DNA from: Treponema primitia ZAS-2
GTDB taxonomy: Bacteria > Spirochaetota > Spirochaetia > Treponematales > Breznakiellaceae
Length of the DNA: 64,000 nucleotides
Direction: 5' to 3'
Assembly: GCF_000214375.1 (NCBI RefSeq)
Contig: NC_015578.1
Coordinates: 3,906,001-3,970,000 of the forward strand
This document shows positions 16,225 through 26,528 of this stretch, piece after piece (positions within the stretch are counted from its first letter, which is position 1; every line of letters starts with the position of its first letter). Both the position numbers and the translations under genes were made by a program. The notes below the pieces were generated by a model. It did no database searches, was not told the origin of the DNA, and was given only the letters and a program-made list of their open reading frames with translations.

Positions 16225-19200
16225 TTAATCAACTCTATTTCGAGTGGAGCGATATTCATAAAATTCAGCAATTTCATTTACCAATAAACAAAATGTTATA
16301 TATCCTATATTTTCAATATCGGCTGCCCTTTTTCTCCACATTATTGCAGTCTCTGTTTCATCATTTTCAGAGAGATCAATAGTATGTACTCTTTTGGGAT
16401 TATAGGATTCACTAACATATCCCTGCCGCAAATTACTATTTTTATCAAGTAATTCTGCAATATATTCATTGATCCATAATCCATTCGTATCTGATGGAGT
16501 ATAAAATAATACTCCCCCTATCTGTACCATTGCTTCCTGATAGTAGCCCAGTTCATTACTTTTCCTTTCTACATCGGCAAACCATTTTTTAAAATTATCT
16601 AGGGAAAAAGAACCATCAGAGATAATACCGGGAACTTGAATCCAGTTTCGAAATAAATGCCATACTTTCTCTCTATTATTTATAATATTTATATTCTCTG
16701 TCGCTTCTTTTTTTGTGTTTATGTCGGAAATAAAGCTAAATTTTATCATTTCTAAAAAATAATCAGGATTAGCCGACATTTTTTTATAAATATGTTTTGG
16801 CATAATATTCTGATCGTATTCATTGAAGAATTGTAAATATTTCCATTCTATTTTTATCATATCATCTTCTTTTATACTGTTATCTTTTTGAAGTAATTCA
16901 ATGATTTTTTTTAATTTATATACTCTATTATCATTACGTTGTAATCCATTATCTGAAGCGGTAAGAAGCGCTTTCAGAGCCTGATCTGCTAAAAAACATT
17001 CATTATTAAAATGATGGGCATAAATGCATTCAAGTGCAAGCCAAGGACGATTAACTTTTAAAAAATTATTGACAGCAATGGTTAAATCGCTTATGGTTGA
17101 AAAAATATAGCAATTAACTTCTAACCAATAATCCCTAGCAGAAACCCCCATCCATTTTTCAACTAATGCCCAAGTTTTTTCATTAAATGGTAAACTGATA
17201 AATATTTTGCAAATGTTTTTGATATTCCACGATAAAATATCCATATCCTCAAACCACAGCTCACCATATTTATAGTATTTTCCATTAATAAGTCCTTTTA
17301 AAAATTCTTGAAATTCCTTTTCCGGATGATTAAATGATGCTGGTAAAATCGCTTGCTGTGTTTCATTTGAAATAATAGCACTAAAAGAAAAACCAACAAA
17401 ATATGGATTGGCGATGGATTTTGCAAAATTTTCAATCGCTTTTAATCCACCGTAATTAAATATTTCTCCTATTGCTTTTACTTTAAGCGAATCAATTTTT
17501 TTATCTTTATCATCGAATTCTATATCTTCATCAAAATAACTATAGACATTATCGCTAAATAAATATCGATATGAATATAATGGATTGTGAGGTGAAATCT
17601 TATCGGTAATTATGTCTATTTTATCAATAATTTCGGATTTCAGAGCCCAATGGGATTTAGAAAATTTTCGGTGTTTAATTACAAGTAATCGTAGGGTATC
17701 GCAAATTGGCTGCTTAAATTCATCTGGCTTGGAGATTATTTCATCTGATAACAAATAATCAAGATAAGCGTTTAATGCATCCCCAGGCAATTTAATACTA
17801 TTGTCTAATAATTCAGCAATAACCATTATTCTTTTATCATCTTGTTTTACCAGTTCTAATAGCATTATTCCAAATTCATTAATTTGTTTACTGTATTCTT
17901 CTTTCGATACATTGTTTTCAAAATTTTCAGGGATATGTTTTCTGTACACAGGCTTTCTGCTATTATTTCCTATTTGTCCAAAAGAAGGCAATAGCCTTAA
18001 TAAAACAGCAAATGCGACTTCAGGGCAACGTTTCAGAATTCCCTTCATAGCATTCATTCTTTTAGCCATATCGGCTGTTGTTTGCGGTCTCCAGGGATTT
18101 AAAATCGTTTCTATTGATTTTAATGGTGTATTGGGCCAATCACCGCCAGGATCAATATTTGCAAGATACGCAAGAATTAAAATGGCTTGGGTGATATACT
18201 CACCACTCCACGAAAGGGCTTCCAGTGCCCAATATAAATCTGATAAATAATTAGGCCCTAGGATGATTTTATCTTTTCGAGGAAAAAGTCCAATAAATGG
18301 ACATGGCAATTGATTAATGGCGTTTTCTATAACTTCCATAAAAACCCTAGGAGACGCTTCCGCAAGCACGGGTAATAAATTACGCAGGCTTGCCCATGTT
18401 TTCCAATCTTTCTTATCAAAAAGTTCTTTTATTATTGAATTTACTGTTTTTTTCGAATTGTATGGTGTGCAATGTTCTAATTTATCAGCATTTAGATTTA
18501 AATATACAAGGGTTTCAGCAATACCTATACGCAACTCGTCTGAATATTTAGGCATTGCACCATAATAAAAATAAGATATCCTTTTTTCAGGGGCTAAATC
18601 AAACATAGGGTGTCTTTCTGACAATACTATATCTGCAATATTTTTTATTTTTTCAATATGTTTATCAAAAAATGATAAAGCATACTTTTCAAATAATAAC
18701 GACCGATTTAGAACTTTCCAACGCCCATTGTTAACTTTTAAAATATCGCTTGTATAATTAATAACTTCATGTATATCACTCTCCCATTCTGTAAAATTTT
18801 CTCCAGTCATCTCCTTTATTATATTTATATCATCAGCATTAGTGTCATCCCAGGAGCCTATAATAGTCGCAATGAAAATAGATTTATCATGCTGTGGCTT
18901 TATTGTATTTAATTTTGAGTATATGTTCTGTACTTTTTTATCACCTTGCGAATATATTGCCAATAGAGAATATTCTATTTTTTTTGATAAATCTTTAACA
19001 TCTGAATAGAAAACTGTTGTGCAAAAATCTTGAAGATATTTTATGTAAGCTGTTGCTTCAATACTTCGATTTTTATTAATTCGAATAAATGGAAATATAA
19101 AAATATTGTTCTTCCTTGCCTCTTCAATCTCTTTTTTTACAGCATCCCTGACTATAGAATCAAGTAGTAATATTACATATTCCGATTGTCTTATGTTTCT

Positions 19201-19368
19201 AATATATTGTGCTTCAACAGTTATTCCAGCAGCCTGTTGTTCAATCTCCCACAATTCAAATATTGACCTTAATGGTTCCTTGTCAAACAATATTGGTAAT
19301 AATTGCCGTTCAACTATAAATTCATCATTGTATTGACAGGAACTTATAAATACTTTAGGCTTGAACAT
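16225..19368 (-). CDS. Large TIR/DUF4062-like N-terminal protein, probable defence effector-sensor
   Basis: 1047 residues, soluble, AT-rich coding. Residues 1-155 (KVFISSCQYNDEFIVERQLL, ELWEIEQQAAG, YVILLLDSIVRDAVKKEI) look like the DUF4062/TIR-like domain that starts many prokaryotic STAND-type immune proteins. A helical segment opening with IATIIGSWDDTNADDI follows at once, of the kind that normally lies after an NTPase module. The rest is an alpha-helical, repeat-like region without catalytic motifs. I find no Walker A or Walker B motif, so the usual ATPase seems absent. It starts after AAGGAGATAT and lies 43 bases downstream of the methyltransferase on the same strand, so it may be co-transcribed with the restriction-like genes. 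Its function in phage defence is inferred. Confidence 0.6.
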   Translation of the reverse strand: MFKPKVFISSCQYNDEFIVERQLLPILFDKEPLRSIFELWEIEQQAAGITVEAQYIRNIRQSEYVILLLDSIVRDAVKKEIEEARKNNIFIFPFIRINKNRSIEATAYIKYLQDFCTTVFYSDVKDLSKKIEYSLLAIYSQGDKKVQNIYSKLNTIKPQHDKSIFIATIIGSWDDTNADDINIIKEMTGENFTEWESDIHEVINYTSDILKVNNGRWKVLNRSLLFEKYALSFFDKHIEKIKNIADIVLSERHPMFDLAPEKRISYFYYGAMPKYSDELRIGIAETLVYLNLNADKLEHCTPYNSKKTVNSIIKELFDKKDWKTWASLRNLLPVLAEASPRVFMEVIENAINQLPCPFIGLFPRKDKIILGPNYLSDLYWALEALSWSGEYITQAILILAYLANIDPGGDWPNTPLKSIETILNPWRPQTTADMAKRMNAMKGILKRCPEVAFAVLLRLLPSFGQIGNNSRKPVYRKHIPENFENNVSKEEYSKQINEFGIMLLELVKQDDKRIMVIAELLDNSIKLPGDALNAYLDYLLSDEIISKPDEFKQPICDTLRLLVIKHRKFSKSHWALKSEIIDKIDIITDKISPHNPLYSYRYLFSDNVYSYFDEDIEFDDKDKKIDSLKVKAIGEIFNYGGLKAIENFAKSIANPYFVGFSFSAIISNETQQAILPASFNHPEKEFQEFLKGLINGKYYKYGELWFEDMDILSWNIKNICKIFISLPFNEKTWALVEKWMGVSARDYWLEVNCYIFSTISDLTIAVNNFLKVNRPWLALECIYAHHFNNECFLADQALKALLTASDNGLQRNDNRVYKLKKIIELLQKDNSIKEDDMIKIEWKYLQFFNEYDQNIMPKHIYKKMSANPDYFLEMIKFSFISDINTKKEATENINIINNREKVWHLFRNWIQVPGIISDGSFSLDNFKKWFADVERKSNELGYYQEAMVQIGGVLFYTPSDTNGLWINEYIAELLDKNSNLRQGYVSESYNPKRVHTIDLSENDETETAIMWRKRAADIENIGYITFCLLVNEIAEFYEYRSTRNRVD

Positions 19369-19411
19369 TTCCGCGATATCTCCTTAAAGCAACAGTGAAT
19401 CTTTTTTTTGT

Positions 19412-22400
19412 TTACTTCTCCTCCCCCATCATCCCCTGTATCTCCAGCGTCCGCAAGCTCACCGTCGCCAACCTTCGTATCAAGTCAATAACCTTCTCCC
19501 TATAATCGGCAAACTTGAAGGTATTAAACTTATCCCGCAAAACCTTCTCGTCCTCCCGGATTTTCCGCTTCCCCGATGCAAGTTCCGCATCCGTAGGCCA
19601 GGAGGGGGCAACATACTGGTCAAGCACCCACTCAATGGCGCTCTTATTTCCCAGCTTATAGTCAAAAGCCCGTGGCGGGATACCCTTTAACCCGGAACCA
19701 TCGCAGAAGGTCAGGGACCCGGAAAAAACCTTTTCCCCTTGCTCATCCTTAGTATAATCCAGGCGGTGGGTCTTTGTCGCCCTATAGTCTGCCGGCGCAG
19801 TTATCACGGTAATTCCTTTATGGGGAGCTGTTTTTTCAAAGCCGATATGAAGGTCCATAAGCTCCTTGCCCCAGGCCGCCCATTTTTTGAATTCCCGGTA
19901 AAGGGGAATCCGTGGATAATCCTGTTTCAAGTCAATAGCGTATTTTTCACGATATAGGGGATTATGTAATACAGCGTAAACATAGTGAAAAATATCTTCT
20001 TTGGTGATATTCTTGTCTTTGTAGTGATTTTGGAATTCGGCTAAAGCCCAAACTGTGATGTTATCGAGTTTTTTATTCTTTTCATAGCGATAGAGAGGAA
20101 GGCATTGGGTCTTTTCTAGCAAATCCAAACAATAAACAATCGAAGCTGCTAATGTTGAAAAAGATTTTGTTCCTGGGACACCTGATATGGTTATCACTAA
20201 ATTATCAGGAAATATCTTTGGTAATTGATAACGCATTTCATTTAATTCTTTTGAATAATAAAGAAATGCGTTTATAAATGGGCGGTACAATGATTTAATA
20301 ATAAACATTTGCGAAAATTTGTATTTTTTACCCTTCGTAAAGTCATTTAATACGGCTCTTGTCCATTTTATGCTCATATTGTTTTTATCGTTTGAAACAG
20401 AATCATTAAAAGCATTTATAAAATACTTTATTTTCCCTATAAGATTTTTTTCATCAAAATCATAAACCCAATCATCTCTATTCGTAACAACTCCAAGTGA
20501 AAAAAGTTCAAATACAGTTTTCCCTTCACCTTTCCCACTTTTCGCTTCCTTACTACACAAAGGCAAAAGACTCTGAAAATCACTATCGCTTTGGTTTACC
20601 CAATTTTCTTTCCCATCCGGCGTAATTGTATCAAAAATCATATCGGTTTTATCATACCCAGCAAGAAATTCTATCTTCTCACCCCTCGTCGCTTCTTCTT
20701 CAGTAACGGTATAGCGTAGATTAAACGCATTCGTATCATTCATCTTTGGCTGATAAAAACTAATCGCCACCCCGGCCTGTATACCAAAAATACTGTTTAC
20801 CGGTCCTGAAAGTTTTTGATTAGACCGTACATCACCGCCAAGATTGACCACACGCAGGGAACCAAAATTCTCTCGCACATCCCGCCTGAACCCATCATAA
20901 GTCCGGGCGCCAATAAAGGCATAGTTCGTAATAAACGCAATAATAGACTTTTTCTCGGCCTTCAAAGAAAAATCCATAGCCAGCCGGAAGAAACAGGCAA
21001 ACAGATCATACACCTTGGTTTTCTGGGCCGTCGATTTTGCTACAAAAGTTTCCTTAATTCGGCTGTAGATATGGGGGTAAACCTTGTTCTTTGCCTGGTC
21101 GTTTTCATTCTCCTGGTTCGCCCGGTATGGCGGATTCCCAATGATAATATCAAAGCCTCCGGTATCAAACACATCCTTGAAAAACAGATGCCACAGGAAA
21201 AAGGGGGAATTCCGTTTTAACATAGCTTCAAGATTATCAAGCTTAACCGGTTTGTTCTCTTCCTCCATCCTCTCCCGGATGAACCCAACTACGGTTGCGC
21301 GGATGCTCTCTTCCAATTCCAACTTTTTCTGATGATCCGTGGTTGAATAAAATTCATTCACCGCCTTAATTAGGGTTTCTCTGGTAAGGGCTTTGCCGGA
21401 AAAATCCATGGAGTATTGTTTCTTTTTCTTTGTATCATGGATATTTTCGCTTTCCATAGAGAGGTCTACCCCTTCGTACTCCTCGGCGAGGCTATCGCCC
21501 TGCATCAGCTTAAAGTCAAGGTTCGGCAGCGGTTCCGGTTCTTTTGAGTCCACCACCAGGGAAAGGAAAAACCGGAGCCGGGCGATATCCACCGCCCCGT
21601 GATCTATATCAACTCCGTAAATGGAATTGCGGATAATTTCCCGCTTAAGGGTTTCCCGATCTGCTGTGTCCCCTTCTAAGGCAATGCGGGCCGCAAGAAT
21701 TTCCTTGAGCATTCCCATGGGGAAGGCGCCGGATCCTACTGCGGGATCCAGTACCTTTACTGTTTTGATGGCCGTATCCAGAGTGGCCTGCTCTTTTTTG
21801 GTAAGCCCTTCGATTTCTCCCCGGACTATCAGAGCTTTTACGGCCTGGGCTTTTTTGGAATCCCGGTCACAATCCAAGATACGGCATAAATGAAGGACCA
21901 GGGATTCCCGGCACATGAACCGCACCACCTCAAAGGGAGTGTAGATCGTACCGTTCATGTCTTTTTCATTGTCTTCGATAAGCTGTTCAAAAATTCTGCC
22001 CAGCATATCTGGGTCTACCCCGATGTCGGCGTCTCCGGGATCATTTTCATCAATAGTAAAATTATAGGATGAAAGAAATTCAAGGAGTTCCTTAAAAAGA
22101 TTGGCGGGAAAGGACAAGGCCCGGTTGGTGTCCAGGGGGTAATCGTTTTCGAAAAGACCGCCGTTGAGGAAGGGGATTTTTGTTCCGGTCAGGCTGAACA
22201 GGTCTCCTTTCCGCTTGGTATTGAGGGTCTCAAAAAAGAGGGGAACCAGGGCGGAGGTGTAGAAATTTCCTGAGGAGTCCCCATGGTCCCGATACAGATG
22301 GTTGAGGAATTCCGTATCCCCATCAGCGGCGGCATAATCCTTGGCCCCCAGCCAGCCTTTCTTTTCAAGAAATTTGAGGAAGACTAAACGGCCTAACAAT

Positions 22401-23110
22401 TTCTTTGCAAAATCCCGAAAGGGCTTATCAGCAGATTCCTGAGCTTTAGCATCGGGAAACGCCGAAATATTGAACAGGCTGCGATACTTCTTTTTTTCCG
22501 AAAGGGCCTCGGTAAAACGGCGGTAGAAAGAACGGTAGGTTTCAAAAAACTCTTTGGAAACCGCTTCCATGGAAAAGGCTTCCGTCAGGTGCTTTGAATT
22601 ACCGTAGGGCATCACAGAACGGATTGAAAGCAGACGAACCGCGGCGGTACCCGTTGCTGCTGACGGCCCCAGAACATAGGTATACCGCTTTGTTCCGGTG
22701 CGATTGATCAGTTCTTTGCCGGTCTTTTTATCAAAGGAAAAACTTTTAGCCGCATAGGTCAAACGCCAGGCTTTTTCCTGTGGATTATGAAAGAACGCCA
22801 GTATCCCCCGGACACCAATGCCATCGAAATAATCTTTGGTACCCATGTTTAAGCTTACCCGGTTATGTTCAATATGTATCTTGGGATCCGTTTCTATATC
22901 CAGAACTTCATAGGCTTCCGCTTTATCCGTATCTTTATTAAGAAGAATCCTTCCCAAGCGGCGGACTGTTCCGATTTTTTTTATTGCCTCACCGGCGCCT
23001 ATATTGGAGACGGGTATAAAACTGTCAAGAAAAATTTCCCGGAGTAAGGTACGGGAAAGATCTGCGGAATAGGATTGTTTCAGTAGTTCCATACATTCGC
23101 TTTTAGTCAT
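19412..23110 (-). CDS. Large class-I N6-adenine DNA methyltransferase (Eco57I/type IIG-like)
   Basis: A 1232-residue protein. The SAM-binding motif I is DPAVGSGAFPMG (about residues 455-466) and the catalytic motif IV is IIIGNPPY (656-662), as in gamma-class adenine methyltransferases; TIYTPFEVVRFMCRESL just before motif I is also typical. The N-terminal 350 residues form a helical domain seen in large Eco57I-like enzymes, and the region after 700 is the likely target-recognition part. No clear PD-(D/E)xK nuclease is seen. It starts 3 bases after the helicase-nuclease gene, so the two form one restriction-modification-like system. The C-terminal half is more AT-rich between about 19900 and 20700, as expected for a fast-evolving recognition domain. 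Confidence 0.86.
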   Translation of the reverse strand: MTKSECMELLKQSYSADLSRTLLREIFLDSFIPVSNIGAGEAIKKIGTVRRLGRILLNKDTDKAEAYEVLDIETDPKIHIEHNRVSLNMGTKDYFDGIGVRGILAFFHNPQEKAWRLTYAAKSFSFDKKTGKELINRTGTKRYTYVLGPSAATGTAAVRLLSIRSVMPYGNSKHLTEAFSMEAVSKEFFETYRSFYRRFTEALSEKKKYRSLFNISAFPDAKAQESADKPFRDFAKKLLGRLVFLKFLEKKGWLGAKDYAAADGDTEFLNHLYRDHGDSSGNFYTSALVPLFFETLNTKRKGDLFSLTGTKIPFLNGGLFENDYPLDTNRALSFPANLFKELLEFLSSYNFTIDENDPGDADIGVDPDMLGRIFEQLIEDNEKDMNGTIYTPFEVVRFMCRESLVLHLCRILDCDRDSKKAQAVKALIVRGEIEGLTKKEQATLDTAIKTVKVLDPAVGSGAFPMGMLKEILAARIALEGDTADRETLKREIIRNSIYGVDIDHGAVDIARLRFFLSLVVDSKEPEPLPNLDFKLMQGDSLAEEYEGVDLSMESENIHDTKKKKQYSMDFSGKALTRETLIKAVNEFYSTTDHQKKLELEESIRATVVGFIRERMEEENKPVKLDNLEAMLKRNSPFFLWHLFFKDVFDTGGFDIIIGNPPYRANQENENDQAKNKVYPHIYSRIKETFVAKSTAQKTKVYDLFACFFRLAMDFSLKAEKKSIIAFITNYAFIGARTYDGFRRDVRENFGSLRVVNLGGDVRSNQKLSGPVNSIFGIQAGVAISFYQPKMNDTNAFNLRYTVTEEEATRGEKIEFLAGYDKTDMIFDTITPDGKENWVNQSDSDFQSLLPLCSKEAKSGKGEGKTVFELFSLGVVTNRDDWVYDFDEKNLIGKIKYFINAFNDSVSNDKNNMSIKWTRAVLNDFTKGKKYKFSQMFIIKSLYRPFINAFLYYSKELNEMRYQLPKIFPDNLVITISGVPGTKSFSTLAASIVYCLDLLEKTQCLPLYRYEKNKKLDNITVWALAEFQNHYKDKNITKEDIFHYVYAVLHNPLYREKYAIDLKQDYPRIPLYREFKKWAAWGKELMDLHIGFEKTAPHKGITVITAPADYRATKTHRLDYTKDEQGEKVFSGSLTFCDGSGLKGIPPRAFDYKLGNKSAIEWVLDQYVAPSWPTDAELASGKRKIREDEKVLRDKFNTFKFADYREKVIDLIRRLATVSLRTLEIQGMMGEEK

Positions 23111-23113
23111 ACA

Positions 23114-26100
23114 TCATCCTATAAACCATTCGCCCAGAATAAAATCCGGCTCTTCTCCATGATACAATTCCCCGGTGCCGGGACTTTTTCCTGTATCCCC
23201 TTCAGGCAAGTCGATATATTGTGGCAAAATCTTCCCCAGGTGTTCGGCCTGGGTATGTACCGCCACATTTCCTGTGGCAGCATTCTTGCGTATCTCCCCT
23301 ATTAACCGGATAAGCCGTCCCGATGCGGCGCCCCGTTGAATCATCTCCGACGCTGTTTTTATTGTTTTGCGAATTTCCGGAGCTAATCCGAATTCTTCGA
23401 AGCTATCAAGAAAAGTCTGTAAATATTTCAATACCGCTGCTTCATTGCCGCTGCGCTTTTTGGCCCCAGTCCGTTCAAGGGCATCTTCTTCCTCAGCAGC
23501 CATAAAAGCGGTGCGAGAGAGATCTACTGAGGCTAGACCGTTATAATCTCCCGGAGGGCTTTTTGCTTCTCCGGCGGCTTTGAGCAAAGTGCAGGCCTCT
23601 GTAAAGCTCAACTGCCGTATTGTTTCCTTTTCCACGAGATAAAAAACATCCCGCAGGGAAGCTTCATTTGAGGAACGGAGATACACAAAATCCTGGGGTG
23701 ATTGCTCCCCCTTCACTAGTCTCCGGCAATGACATTTAGGCGGCAGATCTACTATCTTTTGATACAGTTCCGGTTCCTGTTCCTTTACCGAGCGGATTTC
23801 CATGAGGGCAGTCAGCCGGGGATTAACCGCTTCGGCGCCTAATATGTCATCGGCATTGAACATACCGAAATGTTCTACCGATTCATCACTGGAATAAATA
23901 GGGGCGTCCTCGCCAAAGGCGCTGTGGAAGGCTTGCAGTTTCATTTTTGCTTTCTTTTCCAATTCTATGTGGTCTTCCACATGGCTTACGGGGAAAAAGT
24001 TATAGATGAATATTTTGTCGGCGGTGCTTCCTACCCGATTCACCCGGCCTATGCGCTGGAAAAGTCGCACTGAATTCCAGGGAGTATCGTAATTAACAAT
24101 CGTATTTGCCCGGTGGAGGTTAACCCCTTCCGCCAGGACATCGGTACAAAGCAGAATGCGGTATTCATCCCGCATGGTCCCTCGGAAGTTGGCATCGAAA
24201 TTCGCCCGTATATCTTCCTCAACCTCGTCCCGGTTACGGGCGGAAACAACGATAAAATCATCCCGCTTGTTTTTTCGTAAGCCCTCGGCAATATAATTAA
24301 TGGTCTCCTCAGACTCAGAAAATGCCACCAGCTTACCCGCAGGATTTTTGTCTCGTTTGAGGAGATTATCCAGTTGAAGGATAAATTGATCCAGTTTCGG
24401 ATCCTCCGATACAGTTTTCCACCCCCCGAGGAGTTTATCCAGGGCGGCAAGATCGGAGCGGAGATGTTCGATAAACGAAGGATCAAAATCCGATGCAGTA
24501 CATTCGGTGATTGCCGGATCGGCGGCTTCGTTTGCGGACAAGGCGAGTTCCAGCCCTTCAATATCATCGTTATTCACAAAGGCCGCTACATCAACGGTGG
24601 TGGAAATAAATATCCTGTTGGCTTCATACATTTTAATAAAAGCGAAGGTGGATTCCCTGAACCTTTCCAGGGATGCGGTAAAGGCATGAAAACTGGAATC
24701 GAGCCGTTTCAGGAAAAAACGTTTCATCAAGCCGGAAAGCTGTTCAAAGGTATGGGGGGTAACATTAAAACGCTCCGCCTTGACCCCCCGGAGGTAACTC
24801 AAATAGCGGTGCAATGAATAATAAATTTCACTGGTCAGGGCAAGGATGGTTGATTCATATAAACTATCTAAATCGGTATCAAGATAGTATTGCAAAACCC
24901 TGGGCTTCTGAATGACCGGAAAGCGTATGCCTTGAGCATCAAGGTCTTTTTTATACTCATCATGCTCTAGAAGATCGCTCCGGGTCCGCCGGATTACCGC
25001 CTCTGATAGAATCCGTTCGCGGATATCCCGGTAGATGAGCTTCATCAGTTCCACTGCTTCGGCGGCAGGGACTCCTTCCCGGCGTGCGGCATCGTAGTCC
25101 CGCTGTTTTTCGTTAAAATATTTAACCAGGTCCCCGGTTCCCAGGGTAGAATTACGGGTTTCTTGAAACAAGGCTAAAAGGTTGAGTAATTCCCGGGGCT
25201 GGTTGTTCAGGGGGGTTGCGGAAATGAGCATGACCTTTCGGGAGCTGTACTGTGAAGGCGCCTTGGCAATGTACTGCAATTCCTGATACCGATCGGTGCC
25301 GGCATTACGGAAGTTATGGGCCTCGTCTACCACCATGAGGGCGTAATTTTCGGGGTTACCCAGCTTCTTTAAATTCCCTGAAGAAAGGAGGGTATAGTGA
25401 TTGGGGTTTATCCCAAAATCAATCAGGGTACGCTCCCAGTTGGGAAGTATGGCCGGGGGAGCTACCACCAGCACTTTAGCGCGCCGGTCCTGACGGGTAA
25501 GGAAGCTGCGGATAATGAGGGTGGCCACAATGGTTTTCCCGAGCCCTACCACATCGGCCAGGATAAAGCCGTTATGCCGTTCCAGGAGGCTCAAGCCTTC
25601 ATTAACCGCATCAATCTGATAGGTAAGGCGCTTAAAACCCATGGGGAAATCATACTCCACCCGGTGTTCATCATACTCAATATTTTCTTTCAGACTTTCA
25701 TAGAGAAAACGGAGGTACAATTCCCGGGGGCTGATGTCCTGACGGAGGAAACTCTTTTTTGTAAAGGTCTGTTCGATCTCGAAAGGGATGAGATCAATCC
25801 CTTCATTCCAAAGGGCTTTAAATTCTCTGTTTGCATAGTCAATTTTTCCGCTGTCACGAAGCTCCACATTGAGTTCGTAATTGGCCTTATTGTAATCCGG
25901 GTTTGTACCTAAGCCGGGGGCGGTAAAATTGGACGATCCGGTTATCAGGGTTCCAAGGGCGAGATCCGGCGTCCAGCCTTCGGGAATAAAAAGATAAAAT
26001 TTGGCGTGAACAATTTTCTGCGAATAAGCTTTCATTTCAAGTCTGCCGTCCAGTACATCCGCCACAAAGAGCCGGAGGCTTTCCGCCGTTTCCTCGCTGT

Positions 26101-26410
26101 ACCGGGCCTGCGCTATATCCGCGCATAGCTCCCGGTAGGCCTGTTCCCGGACCAGCTTGTCCCGTTTTTCCTTGCTTAGATTATACCACTTGCCCGTAAG
26201 GGCATCGGCCTGGATCCCCACCAAAATCTTCATTCCCTTGGCTTTGCTCAAGGAAGATCGGAGCTTGAAATAGGCGGAGGACCGGAAATAGCCTGAAACC
26301 GCGTAAAGGTAGAAATCCTTATGCTCCGGGCGGTCCAGAATGGCCCGAAACCGGTCGTAAAGGCTGTATTCGGTATTAGTATATATCCCTTCGTTGGCAG
26401 TTCCGGTCAT
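23114..26410 (-). CDS. PLD-nuclease / SNF2-type helicase, restriction component
   Basis: 1098 residues. An N-terminal phospholipase-D-like nuclease domain has its HKD motif at HAKFYLF (about 135-141) with GSSNFTAPGL (158-167). It is followed by a superfamily-2 helicase with Walker A ADVVGLGKT (285-293), VDEAHNFRN (361-369) and a helicase C-terminal part with LCTDVLAEGVNLH and QRIGRVNRVGS. It would translocate on DNA and cut unmethylated targets, with the downstream methyltransferase protecting self DNA. The start at 26410 (MTGTANEGIY) is chosen because the open upstream extension to 26515 is not protein-like; its ribosome-binding site is weak. No separate specificity gene is present. Confidence 0.85.
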   Translation of the reverse strand: MTGTANEGIYTNTEYSLYDRFRAILDRPEHKDFYLYAVSGYFRSSAYFKLRSSLSKAKGMKILVGIQADALTGKWYNLSKEKRDKLVREQAYRELCADIAQARYSEETAESLRLFVADVLDGRLEMKAYSQKIVHAKFYLFIPEGWTPDLALGTLITGSSNFTAPGLGTNPDYNKANYELNVELRDSGKIDYANREFKALWNEGIDLIPFEIEQTFTKKSFLRQDISPRELYLRFLYESLKENIEYDEHRVEYDFPMGFKRLTYQIDAVNEGLSLLERHNGFILADVVGLGKTIVATLIIRSFLTRQDRRAKVLVVAPPAILPNWERTLIDFGINPNHYTLLSSGNLKKLGNPENYALMVVDEAHNFRNAGTDRYQELQYIAKAPSQYSSRKVMLISATPLNNQPRELLNLLALFQETRNSTLGTGDLVKYFNEKQRDYDAARREGVPAAEAVELMKLIYRDIRERILSEAVIRRTRSDLLEHDEYKKDLDAQGIRFPVIQKPRVLQYYLDTDLDSLYESTILALTSEIYYSLHRYLSYLRGVKAERFNVTPHTFEQLSGLMKRFFLKRLDSSFHAFTASLERFRESTFAFIKMYEANRIFISTTVDVAAFVNNDDIEGLELALSANEAADPAITECTASDFDPSFIEHLRSDLAALDKLLGGWKTVSEDPKLDQFILQLDNLLKRDKNPAGKLVAFSESEETINYIAEGLRKNKRDDFIVVSARNRDEVEEDIRANFDANFRGTMRDEYRILLCTDVLAEGVNLHRANTIVNYDTPWNSVRLFQRIGRVNRVGSTADKIFIYNFFPVSHVEDHIELEKKAKMKLQAFHSAFGEDAPIYSSDESVEHFGMFNADDILGAEAVNPRLTALMEIRSVKEQEPELYQKIVDLPPKCHCRRLVKGEQSPQDFVYLRSSNEASLRDVFYLVEKETIRQLSFTEACTLLKAAGEAKSPPGDYNGLASVDLSRTAFMAAEEEDALERTGAKKRSGNEAAVLKYLQTFLDSFEEFGLAPEIRKTIKTASEMIQRGAASGRLIRLIGEIRKNAATGNVAVHTQAEHLGKILPQYIDLPEGDTGKSPGTGELYHGEEPDFILGEWFIG

Positions 26411-26528
26411 ATTAAGTGAGTATATCCTTTTTCCAGGAAAATATAAAGACGGATGAGAGCTTGAACAGCATACAGACAGTATTGTACAGTCTTTAGATGT
26501 GTAAAATAGACTCAAATAGGAGAAACAA

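Noticed and set aside
12034-19411. A prophage or integrative element covering the AT-rich accessory region
   Set aside because: No integrase, structural phage gene, conjugation gene or flanking attachment repeat was seen. The AT shift alone only suggests transfer.
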